This document shows, piece after piece, positions 9,416-18,219 of a DNA stretch of 64,000 nucleotides (its first letter is position 1; every line of letters begins with the position of its first letter). Source of the stretch: Lacrimispora algidixylanolytica (GTDB lineage: Bacteria; Bacillota; Clostridia; Lachnospirales; Lachnospiraceae); contig NZ_MCIA01000031.1 in the NCBI RefSeq assembly GCF_003609635.1, forward strand, positions 62,001-126,000, given 5' to 3'. Both the position numbers and the translations under genes were made by a program. Under the pieces are notes generated by a model that worked only from the letters and a program-made list of their open reading frames with translations, was not told where the DNA came from and ran no database searches.

Positions 9416-9457
9416 CCAAATTCCGCCTTTTGCCATAATTGCGCTAGCTCCACATTG

Positions 9458-9475
9458 CTTGAAACCGGTTTCTTG
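9458..9475. promoter_or_regulatory. LacI-family operator O2 (autoregulatory)
   Basis: CTTGAAACCGGTTTCTTG matches operator O1 at 16 of 18 positions and lies about 43 bases upstream of the regulator start codon, which predicts autoregulation. Confidence 0.8.
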
Positions 9476-9694
9476 ATATGGATAATAATATCTGCAGTAT
9501 CAACCTTAAATCATTGATGAAACTGCAGATAATCATGAACTAGGAGTAAATATATCAGATTTAACCAGTTATATTTTTGTGTATTTTATACTAATATACC
9601 ACTAATATTATATGTATTTTAGCTATTTTTTATGATTGCTTCTATTCGCAAATAAGAAGCAAAAGTTATCTTATCCGACAAAATCATGCAAACA
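9476..9694. other. AT-rich intergenic stretch with an inverted repeat
   Basis: I see no gene here. TATCTGCAG (near 9489-9497) and CTGCAGATA (near 9523-9531) form an inverted repeat with a 25-base spacer upstream of the lacI-type promoter region. It may be a second regulator site or an mRNA hairpin. The remainder is AT-rich without recognisable signals. Confidence 0.4.
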
Positions 9695-9737
9695 AAAAAG
9701 AGATCAGTATCAATAAATGATATCAGATCTCTTTTTT
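9695..9737 (-). terminator. bidirectional terminator of the GH127 gene
   Basis: AAAAGAGATC and GATCTCTTTT arms flank an AT-rich loop with an inner GATATC pairing. T runs occur on both strands. It isolates the GH127 transcript from the lacI-type gene. Confidence 0.85.
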
Positions 9738-9813
9738 ATAATTTCCTTAAGCCTTATTCTATTTCTATATCATGCAGAGTATGTACTTGTACTTATAGCG
9801 GATTTTAATTGCT

Positions 9814-11838
9814 TTACTCTTTTCGCACCCATACCTGCATCTCATTTTCGCCCCGGTTTGCCCAGGCATAGTAAGGTACAAAGGAAAGCTTTAAAACTTC
9901 TTTATATTCTTCCGATGCATCGTGATATAAGGTTGCTTCCTCCTGGCTCACGATCTGTCTGTATCCGCCCATCTTAATGCAGGTCATCATGGTTCCAGCG
10001 ATTTCTCTTTCTTCTATTTCAGCAGATCCAACTTTGTTGGCGCTTAACAAATGAAGATTGGCCCCATTGTCAACTTCCTCCATACAATATACAATCGGTC
10101 CTCTCATTATGGCTATTTTACCAATCGTTTCACGCACAAGAGGATTGGCTTCCAGTCGACGGATCTTCATTGGAAAATGAAGTTTCAATTCTTCCCCCTT
10201 CTCCCATCTTTTTGTAAGGTAGAGATAGCCCTGGGATTCCTTTTTCTCTACTCCGTCAGCGCATAAAAGTTCATATTCCTTTCCCCACCCCGGAATGCGG
10301 ACTGCAACAGTAAAGACTTCTCCGGTTCCTTGTATTTTTATGTCAACGTCTTCTTTCCAGGGAAGATCTGAATGGATGCTGATTTTAGCAACTGTTCCAT
10401 TTACCTTCTTTTCGATGCTTCCTCCAATATAGAGGTGGATAAATAAGGTGTCCTCTGACTCGGTATAAGCATAAAGACCTATGGAGCTTAAAAGTCTTGC
10501 CAGATTTGGGGGACAGCAGGCACACCCAAACCACTTTTGTCGTACGGTCTTTACGTGAGCTTTTCGTTCATCTCTACGACTTGCTTCTGGCAACACCTCC
10601 AGAGGATTTACGTAAAAGAAGCTTTTTCCATCCAGCGCCATTCCGCTTAAAACCGTATTATAAAGGGCTAGCTCCATTACATCCCCATATCTGGATTCTG
10701 GATTTATTTGAAGCATTCTTCTTGCAAAAAACATAAGACTTATGGACGCACAGGTTTCTGTATAAGCAGTGTCATTTGGAAGATCGTAATTAAAAGAAAA
10801 CGCCTCTCCAATATGAGTACTTCCAATTCCCCCTGTGATATACATCTTTTTACTTACAATACTGTTCCACAGTTGTTTACAGGCTTCGTAGAGAGTTTCG
10901 TCCTCAAGGCAACGGGCTGCATCTGCCATTCCAGAATAGAGATATCCTCCACGAACCGCATGACCAACCGCTTCCTCCTGTTTCCTAACAGGCACATGGG
11001 CCTGATGGTATTCGTAACGAATCTTCCCCTCCTGCCCTTTTTTAACTGCTTCCGGATGTTCCTGGTCAAAATAATAAGGCCTTGTCCCCCGCTCATTGAT
11101 AAAAAAGCTGCTTAAGCTTAGATATGTCTTATTCCCGGTAGCTTCATAAAGCCGTACCAGAGCCATCTCCGCAATCTCATGACCGGGATATCCTTTGCAT
11201 TTTCCTTCCGCTTCACCAAAACGAGCTGCAATGCAGTCAGCAAAACGTTCTGCTGCTTTTAAAAGCTTATCATTGCCAGTAGCCTGATAATAAGCTACCG
11301 CTGCTTCTGCCAGATGCCCAAAGCAGTATAATTCATGATGATCACGCAGATTGGTAAATGCCATATCTTTACCGTTAATCATATAATACGTATTAAGATA
11401 GCCATCCTCTTGCTGAGCATTTATGATAAGGTCAATGGCTTCCTCTGCTGTCTTTTGAAGTTCCTGATCGGGATACTGTTCCAGAGAATATGCCACGGCT
11501 TCCAACCACTTATATAGATCACTATCCTGAAATACAAATCCATAGAATTGCTCTTTTAAGTCCTTTGGATCTTCTGGAAGTACTTCAAAACCACGATACG
11601 TATAGGAGGGTTCTTCAAATGCTTCTCCCAACCTTTTTCGTTTCTCATTTAGCCGTCCTGCTACCTTGAAATTTCGTATGCAATAGCTGGGAGCAGCATC
11701 TGCGACTTGGTCATTAAGGGCTTTCCACTGATAAGGAATCATTTCTTTTCGTACCAGATTAAGCTCCTGCTCCCAAAAATAATCGGTTATTTCAATCTGG
11801 CTTAAGGGCAACGGATTGTTATACTTATTTTTATCCAT
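9814..11838 (-). CDS. beta-L-arabinofuranosidase, GH127 family
   Basis: The 674-residue protein matches the GH127 (former DUF1680) fold: an alpha/alpha-barrel followed by beta domains. The zinc/catalytic cysteine motif CACCPPNLARLL lies near residue 440, and the GGIGSTHIGEAFSFNYDLPN segment and the TAYTETCAS motif lie near 345-370. GH127 enzymes remove beta-L-arabinofuranose from plant glycoproteins and pectic side chains by a cysteine nucleophile. There is no signal peptide, so it acts in the cytoplasm on imported oligosaccharides, which fits the nearby importer. The start follows AAAGGAGAGAAGA. It is transcribed divergently from an AraC regulator that probably activates it. Confidence 0.93.
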   Translation of the reverse strand: MDKNKYNNPLPLSQIEITDYFWEQELNLVRKEMIPYQWKALNDQVADAAPSYCIRNFKVAGRLNEKRKRLGEAFEEPSYTYRGFEVLPEDPKDLKEQFYGFVFQDSDLYKWLEAVAYSLEQYPDQELQKTAEEAIDLIINAQQEDGYLNTYYMINGKDMAFTNLRDHHELYCFGHLAEAAVAYYQATGNDKLLKAAERFADCIAARFGEAEGKCKGYPGHEIAEMALVRLYEATGNKTYLSLSSFFINERGTRPYYFDQEHPEAVKKGQEGKIRYEYHQAHVPVRKQEEAVGHAVRGGYLYSGMADAARCLEDETLYEACKQLWNSIVSKKMYITGGIGSTHIGEAFSFNYDLPNDTAYTETCASISLMFFARRMLQINPESRYGDVMELALYNTVLSGMALDGKSFFYVNPLEVLPEASRRDERKAHVKTVRQKWFGCACCPPNLARLLSSIGLYAYTESEDTLFIHLYIGGSIEKKVNGTVAKISIHSDLPWKEDVDIKIQGTGEVFTVAVRIPGWGKEYELLCADGVEKKESQGYLYLTKRWEKGEELKLHFPMKIRRLEANPLVRETIGKIAIMRGPIVYCMEEVDNGANLHLLSANKVGSAEIEEREIAGTMMTCIKMGGYRQIVSQEEATLYHDASEEYKEVLKLSFVPYYAWANRGENEMQVWVRKE

Positions 11839-11984
11839 TCTTCTCTCCTTTTGTATTTAAAATCACACCTTTTATAACCTTATCTTATCAGATGATATAC
11901 CCGCGAACCATTGCTAAAAAGGAATGAAACATGTAAAATATGGAATAGGGAACCAAGAGACTCAGAGTAGAAAAGGAAAACATT

Positions 11985-12842
11985 ATGCTTGAATTAGAAA
12001 AAATGGCATCACGCCATCTCACAGGAGCCAATTACGTCACTTCCATCAATGGCATGATTCACCCAGATCGTATTATGACAGATCACGATTTTCTATACAT
12101 ACTCGATGGGACCTGGGAGATTATGGAGGGGGACCAGACTTACCAGCTTAAAAGTGACGATCTTCTTATTCTTTGTGCAGGACGTCACCATTTTAGCAAA
12201 AAGTTATGTAACCCAGGAAACCGCCATATGTATCTACATGTACAGCCAACAAAGCTAGAGTCCTTCTTTATGGCAAATCAATCCTTAGACGCTCCTAAAC
12301 ACATGGAAAAAGCAGAACATATATTTTTATGCCCCACACTGATACATTGTCAAAATCATTATAAGATACGAGATTATTTTCATGAGATTATCACCTGTCA
12401 TTGGTCGAAAGATCAGGAAAGAGAAAACCGCCTTACTCTACTTTTTAATTTGCTGATATGTGAGCTGGCAGAGATTGAATCTGGTTCCGCTAAATACAAA
12501 ATTCAGGATACTATGGTGGAAGAAATCATTCACCGAATACACATTACCCCTCAGTCTTTTCTCACTTTGTCAAAAATTGCTAAGGAACATTTTATCTGCG
12601 CACGCACCATTAATAACCGTTTTAAGGCCGTTTATGGAAAAACCTTTCATTCTTGCCAAATGGAGATTCACTTGGATATGGTACGGCAATATTTACTCTC
12701 CCACCCGCATTCCAAACTTCATGAGGCAGCTTTGAATTTTGGGTTTTATGATGAATTTCATCTTAGTAAAGCCTTTAAGGCTCAATTTGGATTATCTCCC
12801 AACCAATACAAGAAATCTACAAACAGCCCATTGGACAAATAA
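11985..12842 (+). CDS. AraC family transcriptional regulator
   Basis: The 285-residue protein has an N-terminal cupin-like sensing domain (YILDGTWEIMEGDQTYQLKSDD) and a C-terminal double HTH ending in FGFYDEFHLSKAFKAQFGLSPNQYKK. It is divergent from the GH127 gene with a 146-base shared control region, so that gene is its likely target. The ATG follows AAAAGGAAAACATT. The ligand is presumably an arabinose-containing sugar, by context only. Confidence 0.92.
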   Translation: MLELEKMASRHLTGANYVTSINGMIHPDRIMTDHDFLYILDGTWEIMEGDQTYQLKSDDLLILCAGRHHFSKKLCNPGNRHMYLHVQPTKLESFFMANQSLDAPKHMEKAEHIFLCPTLIHCQNHYKIRDYFHEIITCHWSKDQERENRLTLLFNLLICELAEIESGSAKYKIQDTMVEEIIHRIHITPQSFLTLSKIAKEHFICARTINNRFKAVYGKTFHSCQMEIHLDMVRQYLLSHPHSKLHEAALNFGFYDEFHLSKAFKAQFGLSPNQYKKSTNSPLDK

Positions 12843-12892
12843 AAATCATGGTGCCAGAGTCTGTTTTGGCTCTTGCACCATGATTTTATATT
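12842..12892 (+). terminator. bidirectional terminator between convergent genes
   Basis: ATCATGGTGC pairs with GCACCATGAT with further inner AGAG/CTCT pairing. It is flanked by AT-rich tracts and sits between the convergent AraC and flavoprotein genes. Confidence 0.85.
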
Positions 12893-12909
12893 TGATTTAA
12901 TTTTCCTTA

Positions 12910-14361
12910 TCAACCAAGATTTTTGATATGCTCTACCGCATTTTTTCCAGCCATTCTTCCGCTGTTGACTGCAAATCCTAAGCTGTTTCCAGGAAGTACG
13001 AATACATAATCTGGATTGCAGATGGAATAGGCATCGGTACCAGCTGCATACAAACCAGGAATTGCTTCTGCTTGTTCCGTAACAACCTCAGTTTTGTCAT
13101 TGATTTTAATTCCGCCCATACTGCCGTAAGCGCTTGGGGCAAATTTCAGAGCATAAAATTTATGACCATCAATGGGCTTCATGTATCTTTGCTTTTTATT
13201 AAATTCCTTGTCAATGCCGGTCTTACATGCCTCATTGTACTGATGCATTGTCTCTGACAATCCTTCTTTATCAATTCCGGTCTTTTTAGCAAGTTCTTCT
13301 ATGGAATCAGCCACGAACAAAACATCACTTCCGTTTTTCATGTGCTCTTCCATTTCCTGATTAAAGTAAGACATATCCATAGATGAGGTTACTACATTAA
13401 TTAGATCCAGACCGTTTTCTTCATACCGTTTCAAAATCTTATCATCTACGATGGAAAATACAACACGGTTTTTCTGACGTGCTATGGCATTGACGGAAAA
13501 TACGGGATTTTCCACCACCTCTTCGTTGTAAAAGCGTTTGCCCTCAAGATTTACAAACAAGTTCGGTTGACGGAATGGAAGCTCAATGGGTGCGTATCCC
13601 CCTGTATTTGGCGCGAAAAATACAAGCTCCATGTCCATATAGTCTTTCCCAGCTCCGGCATCCCATGCCATCTGAAGACCATCTCCTGTTAATCCAGGGA
13701 TTCGATAGGAGTATAAATCCTTTCCCCATTCATAAGGGGTATATTTCTTAATGAATTCAGGACTGTCACCAAATCCACCTGCACAGATAATAACGGCTCC
13801 GGCATAGACCTCTAGTTCTCCCTCTTTGTCTGTGGCGGTAACACCGATAATCTCTCCATTATCCTTAATAAGATTTTTTACCGGAGTTTCCAGCATAATG
13901 GTGACACCAAGCTCCTCAGCTCTTTCTGTCATTGCCTTAATCATAGTCGCTGCTGCACGAAGTCCTGGATTTCCGGTTTTTGGCTTAATAATATGCCATG
14001 TTGCTTCGGAGCCTGGGAAATACTTGGATGGCAAAGCAAACTCCACCCCCATTTCCCCAAGCCATTCAATGGTTTCAGAGGATTGGTCAATATACTTTTT
14101 CACAAGCTTTGCATCAGATCTCCAATGAGTATAGTTCATAAATTTTTTAAAAGCACTTTCTCTTGTAAGATCAATCAAATGTTCCTTTTGAAGCTTTGTT
14201 TCCACGCCGAGAAGCCCCATTGCCATGTTGGCACATCCCCCAGTGGTATTTGCCTTTTCCAATACAATAACCTTTGCACCATATTCTGCCGCTGTAATTG
14301 CTGCCGCAAGCCCTGCTGCGCCTCCGCCTACTACTACAATATCCCCATCAAATTCTCTCAT
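12910..14361 (-). CDS. FAD-dependent reductase, fumarate reductase/succinate dehydrogenase flavoprotein-like
   Basis: The 483-residue cytoplasmic flavoprotein begins with an FAD Rossmann motif, VVVGGGAAGLAAAI, and an adjacent ELEKA-like VIVLEKANTTGGCAN. It ends with GLYAAGTDA and NSLGFAVNSGRMAGKNA, as in FrdA, urocanate reductase and ketosteroid dehydrogenase-type proteins. The fumarate-site motif THGG is not evident; SAYGSMGGIKIN occupies that region, so the substrate is probably not fumarate itself. It is the last gene behind two iron-sulfur proteins in one operon and is the likely terminal reductase. The start follows AGGAGGAAGTAAC. Substrate unknown. Confidence 0.88.
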   Translation of the reverse strand: MREFDGDIVVVGGGAAGLAAAITAAEYGAKVIVLEKANTTGGCANMAMGLLGVETKLQKEHLIDLTRESAFKKFMNYTHWRSDAKLVKKYIDQSSETIEWLGEMGVEFALPSKYFPGSEATWHIIKPKTGNPGLRAAATMIKAMTERAEELGVTIMLETPVKNLIKDNGEIIGVTATDKEGELEVYAGAVIICAGGFGDSPEFIKKYTPYEWGKDLYSYRIPGLTGDGLQMAWDAGAGKDYMDMELVFFAPNTGGYAPIELPFRQPNLFVNLEGKRFYNEEVVENPVFSVNAIARQKNRVVFSIVDDKILKRYEENGLDLINVVTSSMDMSYFNQEMEEHMKNGSDVLFVADSIEELAKKTGIDKEGLSETMHQYNEACKTGIDKEFNKKQRYMKPIDGHKFYALKFAPSAYGSMGGIKINDKTEVVTEQAEAIPGLYAAGTDAYSICNPDYVFVLPGNSLGFAVNSGRMAGKNAVEHIKNLG

Positions 14362-14383
14362 GTTACTTCCTCCTGATTTTCTT

Positions 14384-15070
14384 TTATTCGCTTCTTCTAC
14401 GTCTTTTTTGAGACATTAAGCTACCTTGAATGGAATCTAATTGAGCACTTCCCACTGGCACTGGTTCTTTCGGAAGATTAGGCACCGAAGCACTCGTTTT
14501 TAATATGGCACCAGGTTTACAAGCCATTACACAGTCCCCACACCTTGTGCAGGAATCCGGATTAATAATATGAATCAATCCTTCTCCACCACGAATGGAC
14601 CTTGGCTCACATGTCTCTAGACATTGATTGCAACCATTGCATGTCTCTGGTGCTACATAGTACGTAATGAACTTTTTACAAACGAGAGCATCGCAGCGTT
14701 TTCTTTTTATATGCCGTTCAAACTGCTCTCTCTCATCATCTATAATTTTCTTTGCAATCCTTCCCACTTCCCTGCCATAATCGCAGGCAGAGCCTATGGA
14801 CATATCTTCTGAAATCTCACTTATGACATCAATATCTCCATCCCGCCCGCTCCCTAGGGTAATGGATTCAGTCAAAACGGAAAGCTGTAAGATTCCTTCC
14901 CGACAGATTACACATTCTCCACAACTTTTGCGGCGCAGTGTATCAGAGAGCGCTTTTAGACGATCTACCGGACATGGGTTTTTTACTTCTCCTTCATACA
15001 CGTTAGAGATAAAGTCTTTGATTTGATCCACAGACTTTTCTTTCCACCGATCTCTTTCTTTTCCTATCAT
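14384..15070 (-). CDS. NuoF C-terminal-like iron-sulfur protein with 2x[4Fe-4S] ferredoxin domain
   Basis: The 228-residue protein has CGECVICREG (Cys 50, 53, 56) plus Cys96 in SIGSACD, the N3 [4Fe-4S] site of NuoF/HydB. After these come two classical ferredoxin clusters, Cys 144/147/150/154 and 174/177/180/184. The FMN- and NADH-binding part of NuoF is absent, so it can only relay electrons. It lies between the NuoG/GltD-like gene (16-base gap) and the flavoprotein gene (22-base gap), which makes it the wire between NAD(P)H oxidation and the terminal reductase. The start follows GGAGAAGGAGTGGGATC. Confidence 0.85.
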   Translation of the reverse strand: MIGKERDRWKEKSVDQIKDFISNVYEGEVKNPCPVDRLKALSDTLRRKSCGECVICREGILQLSVLTESITLGSGRDGDIDVISEISEDMSIGSACDYGREVGRIAKKIIDDEREQFERHIKRKRCDALVCKKFITYYVAPETCNGCNQCLETCEPRSIRGGEGLIHIINPDSCTRCGDCVMACKPGAILKTSASVPNLPKEPVPVGSAQLDSIQGSLMSQKRRRRSE

Positions 15071-15086
15071 GATCCCACTCCTTCTC

Positions 15087-17162
15087 CTACTTGATTTTGT
15101 AGTGTATCCAAAGCTTCGGCCTTGTGATCTGGGTCCTTAAATCACATTGCAGACACCTTCCAGCTTCCCCACATGCAGAGGAATCATTGTAACAGTCATC
15201 CATGCACTCGTTTCGGTTCGCCTCCAGAAAGCCTTCCTCTCTGCCAAGATACTGGCTTGGTATTACATCATTTGTCAGCTTATCTTCAATATCTCCATCC
15301 CCATTTAACTCCTGGCCAATGACAGAGGCTGCTTTTCGACCTGCGGCAATGGCCTGAATCACGGAATGAGTGCCATAGACGGCGTCCCCAGCAGCAAAAA
15401 GATCGTTTCTACCAATCACTTTTATTTCATTCTCTGTCGCAATGAGATTGCCTCTTTTAACTGGGACATCCCAATCCTGTGGGATCTCTGGCTTTTGCCC
15501 GGCAGCAAAAATAATGGTATCCGCTTTAATTACGTGTTCAGAATCCGGCTTTAGAATAAGCTGTAATTTTCCGCTCTCATCAAAAGTAAAGGAGGATACC
15601 TCCTGGCACCTTACCCCTGTGCCTTTATCGTTTAAGCCTTCAATCCTTAGAAAGGTTCTTCCATTTAACAACTTGACGCCTTCTTTTAAACCTTCCAAAA
15701 TCTCATCTTCACTGGCTGTCATGGCCTCTCTGGTCTCTAGACATGCAATTACCACTTCCTTTGCTCCTAACCTTATGGCTGATCTGGCACAATCAAACGC
15801 AACATTTCCTCCTCCAAGGACAACCACTCTGTCACCCACCAGCTCTGAGGACCCTAATGACACGCCTTTTAAGAAATCAATATTTTCATAGACATTGTTA
15901 TAATCTGCACCTTCTATTGGCAGACGGTTTCCTTTTCCTGCACCTACTGCAAGCAATATTTTATCAAACCCTTTTGCCTTTAAATCCGTTAGGGATTCTA
16001 TTGGAGTATTGGTCAATATGGTAACTCCTGCCCGTATTATTTCCGAGATTTCCTCCTGGACAGCTTCTCTTGGAAGGCGGTATTTTGGTATACCCGTGGT
16101 CAACATACCTCCTGCCACTGGCAATCGTTCAAATACGGTCACCTCATGTCCCAGTTTTGTCAAGTAGTATGCTGCGGTCAGACCAGCGGGTCCGCTGCCT
16201 ATGACTGCAACACGTTTTCCTGTCTTTGGTTTAAAATTTGCACGCTCTCTCCAAAGTCCCTCATCCTTGTCTGCTGCAAATTTCTTAAGCTCACGGATGG
16301 AGAGCGACTGGTTAATCTCTTTCCGTCTGCATACGCTCTCACAAAAAGCCATGCATACATACCCCAACGAATGGGGGAAGGGTGCTTTTTCCCTGATGAT
16401 GGCAATGGCGTCCTGATATCTCCCCTCTTTAATTGCCCGGATGTATCTGGGCACATCCGTATGAGCGGGACATTCTGCCTTACATGGAACCAACTCAAGA
16501 TCCCAGTTCAGGTTTGGTTTCAATACGCCTTCTTTATCTTGTAACGCTCCTGTCGGACATACTTCCACGCAGGCCCCGCAAAAACGGCAATGTTCTTCTT
16601 CCATGGAATGATGATTTTTAATATCCACCATAACTCTATCATCTTCCGTCATCTGATAATCAAGTACATCAACTCCCCGTAGCTCCTTGCAGGCTCTTAC
16701 ACAGCGGCCGCAGGAAACACAACGGTTTAAATCTCTTACAAACAATGGATTTGAAGTATTTACTGGTACACTGTTTAAGGTTCTTCTAAGTCGTGAGGTG
16801 CTGACCTCCAGGTATTGGATTAGGGACTGCAATTCACATTTTAAATATTTGGGACAGGTGGTGCAGTCGTCTACATGATTTGCCAGCATCAGTTCCATGG
16901 AAAGGCGGCGCATAGCATTCAATTTTTCTGTCTTCGTATGTATTACCATTCCATCTTCCACCTGAGTCTTGCAAGATGTCCTGATTTCCCCACCCCCCTC
17001 AATTTCCACCACGCACAGCCGGCATTCACCCACATCTGGCAAATCTGGGTGATGGCACAAGTGAGGAATGTATAAATCCGCCTCTAAAGCTGCATTTAAA
17101 ATACTTTTGCCTGGATCAACCTCCAAAGAATATCCGTCAATTGTAATTGATATCTTTTCCAT
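15087..17162 (-). CDS. NuoG-like ferredoxin domain fused to GltD-type NAD(P)H oxidoreductase
   Basis: Residue numbers are from the ATG at 17162, chosen because GGAGGGTTTTA precedes it; an upstream ATG at 17189 lacks a site. A [2Fe-2S] domain (Cys 36, 47, 50, 64) is followed by the NuoG His-Cys3 cluster (His96, Cys 100, 103, 109) and two [4Fe-4S] clusters (Cys 148/151/154/158 and 192/195/198/202). Then comes a GltD-like module with CKAECPAH, the FAD motif IGSGPAGLTAAYYL near 321 and a second Rossmann motif, VVLGGGNVAFDCA. The family oxidises NAD(P)H and passes electrons through Fe-S clusters. It is the first gene of a three-gene redox operon and is divergent from a MerR regulator. Confidence 0.88.
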   Translation of the reverse strand: MEKISITIDGYSLEVDPGKSILNAALEADLYIPHLCHHPDLPDVGECRLCVVEIEGGGEIRTSCKTQVEDGMVIHTKTEKLNAMRRLSMELMLANHVDDCTTCPKYLKCELQSLIQYLEVSTSRLRRTLNSVPVNTSNPLFVRDLNRCVSCGRCVRACKELRGVDVLDYQMTEDDRVMVDIKNHHSMEEEHCRFCGACVEVCPTGALQDKEGVLKPNLNWDLELVPCKAECPAHTDVPRYIRAIKEGRYQDAIAIIREKAPFPHSLGYVCMAFCESVCRRKEINQSLSIRELKKFAADKDEGLWRERANFKPKTGKRVAVIGSGPAGLTAAYYLTKLGHEVTVFERLPVAGGMLTTGIPKYRLPREAVQEEISEIIRAGVTILTNTPIESLTDLKAKGFDKILLAVGAGKGNRLPIEGADYNNVYENIDFLKGVSLGSSELVGDRVVVLGGGNVAFDCARSAIRLGAKEVVIACLETREAMTASEDEILEGLKEGVKLLNGRTFLRIEGLNDKGTGVRCQEVSSFTFDESGKLQLILKPDSEHVIKADTIIFAAGQKPEIPQDWDVPVKRGNLIATENEIKVIGRNDLFAAGDAVYGTHSVIQAIAAGRKAASVIGQELNGDGDIEDKLTNDVIPSQYLGREEGFLEANRNECMDDCYNDSSACGEAGRCLQCDLRTQITRPKLWIHYKIK

Positions 17163-17207
17163 TAAAACCCTCCGTTCTGCATTTCCCAATACACAAAATA
17201 ACTCTTA

Positions 17208-17235
17208 TTGACTCTTTTTATTATTAATCTATAAT
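17208..17235 (+). promoter_or_regulatory. candidate sigma-A promoter of the merR-type gene
   Basis: TTGACT (17208-17213) and TATAAT (17230-17235) are separated by 16 bases on the plus strand, upstream of the regulator. Confidence 0.65.
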
Positions 17236-17250
17236 AGACTATATCGTCTA
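17235..17250. promoter_or_regulatory. candidate MerR-family operator
   Basis: TAGAC-TATATC-GTCTA is an inverted repeat in the divergent control region, overlapping the plus-strand -10 and start site. It is placed to control both the regulator and the redox operon. No binding data; inference from position and symmetry. Confidence 0.5.
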
Positions 17251-17277
17251 CCCTAGGGGAAGAGTCAACTAGAAAGT

Positions 17278-18117
17278 GTGAAAAAAATGACAAAACTATA
17301 TTCGATTGGGGAAGTAGCACGTATTTTAAATATTCCTATAAAAGCTTTGCGCAACTATGACCAGATTAATCTGCTGAAACCCTCTCAAACAGATGCTTTC
17401 ACAAAGTATCGCTACTATAGCTATGATCAATTTTTTATAATCGATGTAATTCGTTATTTAAACAAAACTCTCAATGTTCCACTGGAAGATATTAAAATTT
17501 TGATCAATGAAAGCAACGGAATTGATAAATTGTTAACGATTTTAGAGTCACATCAAGACCATTTAAATCAAAAGATCAATGATCTGGAATATTCAAGAAA
17601 AGTCACGAATGGTCTGATCACTGATTTGAAATATCGAATGAGAAATCCTGAGAAAATCGAGATATTTGAGCAGTATCTCCTTGCAAGAACGCTCTATTAT
17701 AACGAATTGAATGTTTCCATTTACGACCTGGATAAATACGTCAGCCGCAATGCTATGGATGGCTTTAATAAGAACAATAACGAAACCAATGTCATGTGCA
17801 CTTATTACTCCATTTCGGAAAAACAAGCCGACAATCATCTTCAAGTAAGAGGCTTTGGCATATTTTCTGATCATAAAATATCTGGGCTAAAATGTAAGAT
17901 TCTTCCCGAAGGCCGGTATATCACGAAACGATTTTTATACTCCGAAGAAAATCTTTTCACAGCTCTCAGTGAGCTGGTCCAGTTCACAAAGGAACGAAAC
18001 ATTCATATCGACGATCATGCATATTTAGTATCTAAAATGGTGAACGTTTCCGTTGCTTCCAAATACAATTATTATATGGACTTGCAGTTACTGCATTTGT
18101 TACATGAGAATGAGTAA
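17278..18117 (+). CDS. MerR family transcriptional regulator
   Basis: The protein has an N-terminal winged-helix MerR domain (YSIGEVARILNIPIKALRNYDQINLLKP), a coiled-coil dimerisation segment near residues 80-110, and a C-terminal domain of about 150 residues resembling multidrug-type effector domains. The start is either GTG at 17278 or ATG at 17287; neither has a strong ribosome site. It is divergent from the redox operon and is its likely regulator, possibly sensing the reductase substrate. Confidence 0.87.
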   Translation: MKKMTKLYSIGEVARILNIPIKALRNYDQINLLKPSQTDAFTKYRYYSYDQFFIIDVIRYLNKTLNVPLEDIKILINESNGIDKLLTILESHQDHLNQKINDLEYSRKVTNGLITDLKYRMRNPEKIEIFEQYLLARTLYYNELNVSIYDLDKYVSRNAMDGFNKNNNETNVMCTYYSISEKQADNHLQVRGFGIFSDHKISGLKCKILPEGRYITKRFLYSEENLFTALSELVQFTKERNIHIDDHAYLVSKMVNVSVASKYNYYMDLQLLHLLHENE

Positions 18118-18129
18118 TCAAGCCACGTA

Positions 18130-18173
18130 TGGCGCAAAAAAAGCTTCTTCCATTTCTGAAAGAAGCTTTTTAA
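18130..18173 (+). terminator. bidirectional terminator
   Basis: AAAAAGCTTCTT and AAGAAGCTTTTT arms form a strong hairpin between the convergent MerR and PNPOx-like genes. Confidence 0.85.
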
Positions 18174-18219
18174 TCCTGATATCATAGGCAGGCCGCACCA
18201 AAGAATTCTAGCAAAACAG

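Noticed and set aside
12910-14361. True fumarate reductase call
   Set aside because: The typical fumarate-site THGG segment is not evident and no membrane anchor or FrdB-type partner is present.
15442-15891. A 149-residue plus-strand frame
   Set aside because: It lies entirely inside the well-supported NuoG/GltD-like gene on the other strand.
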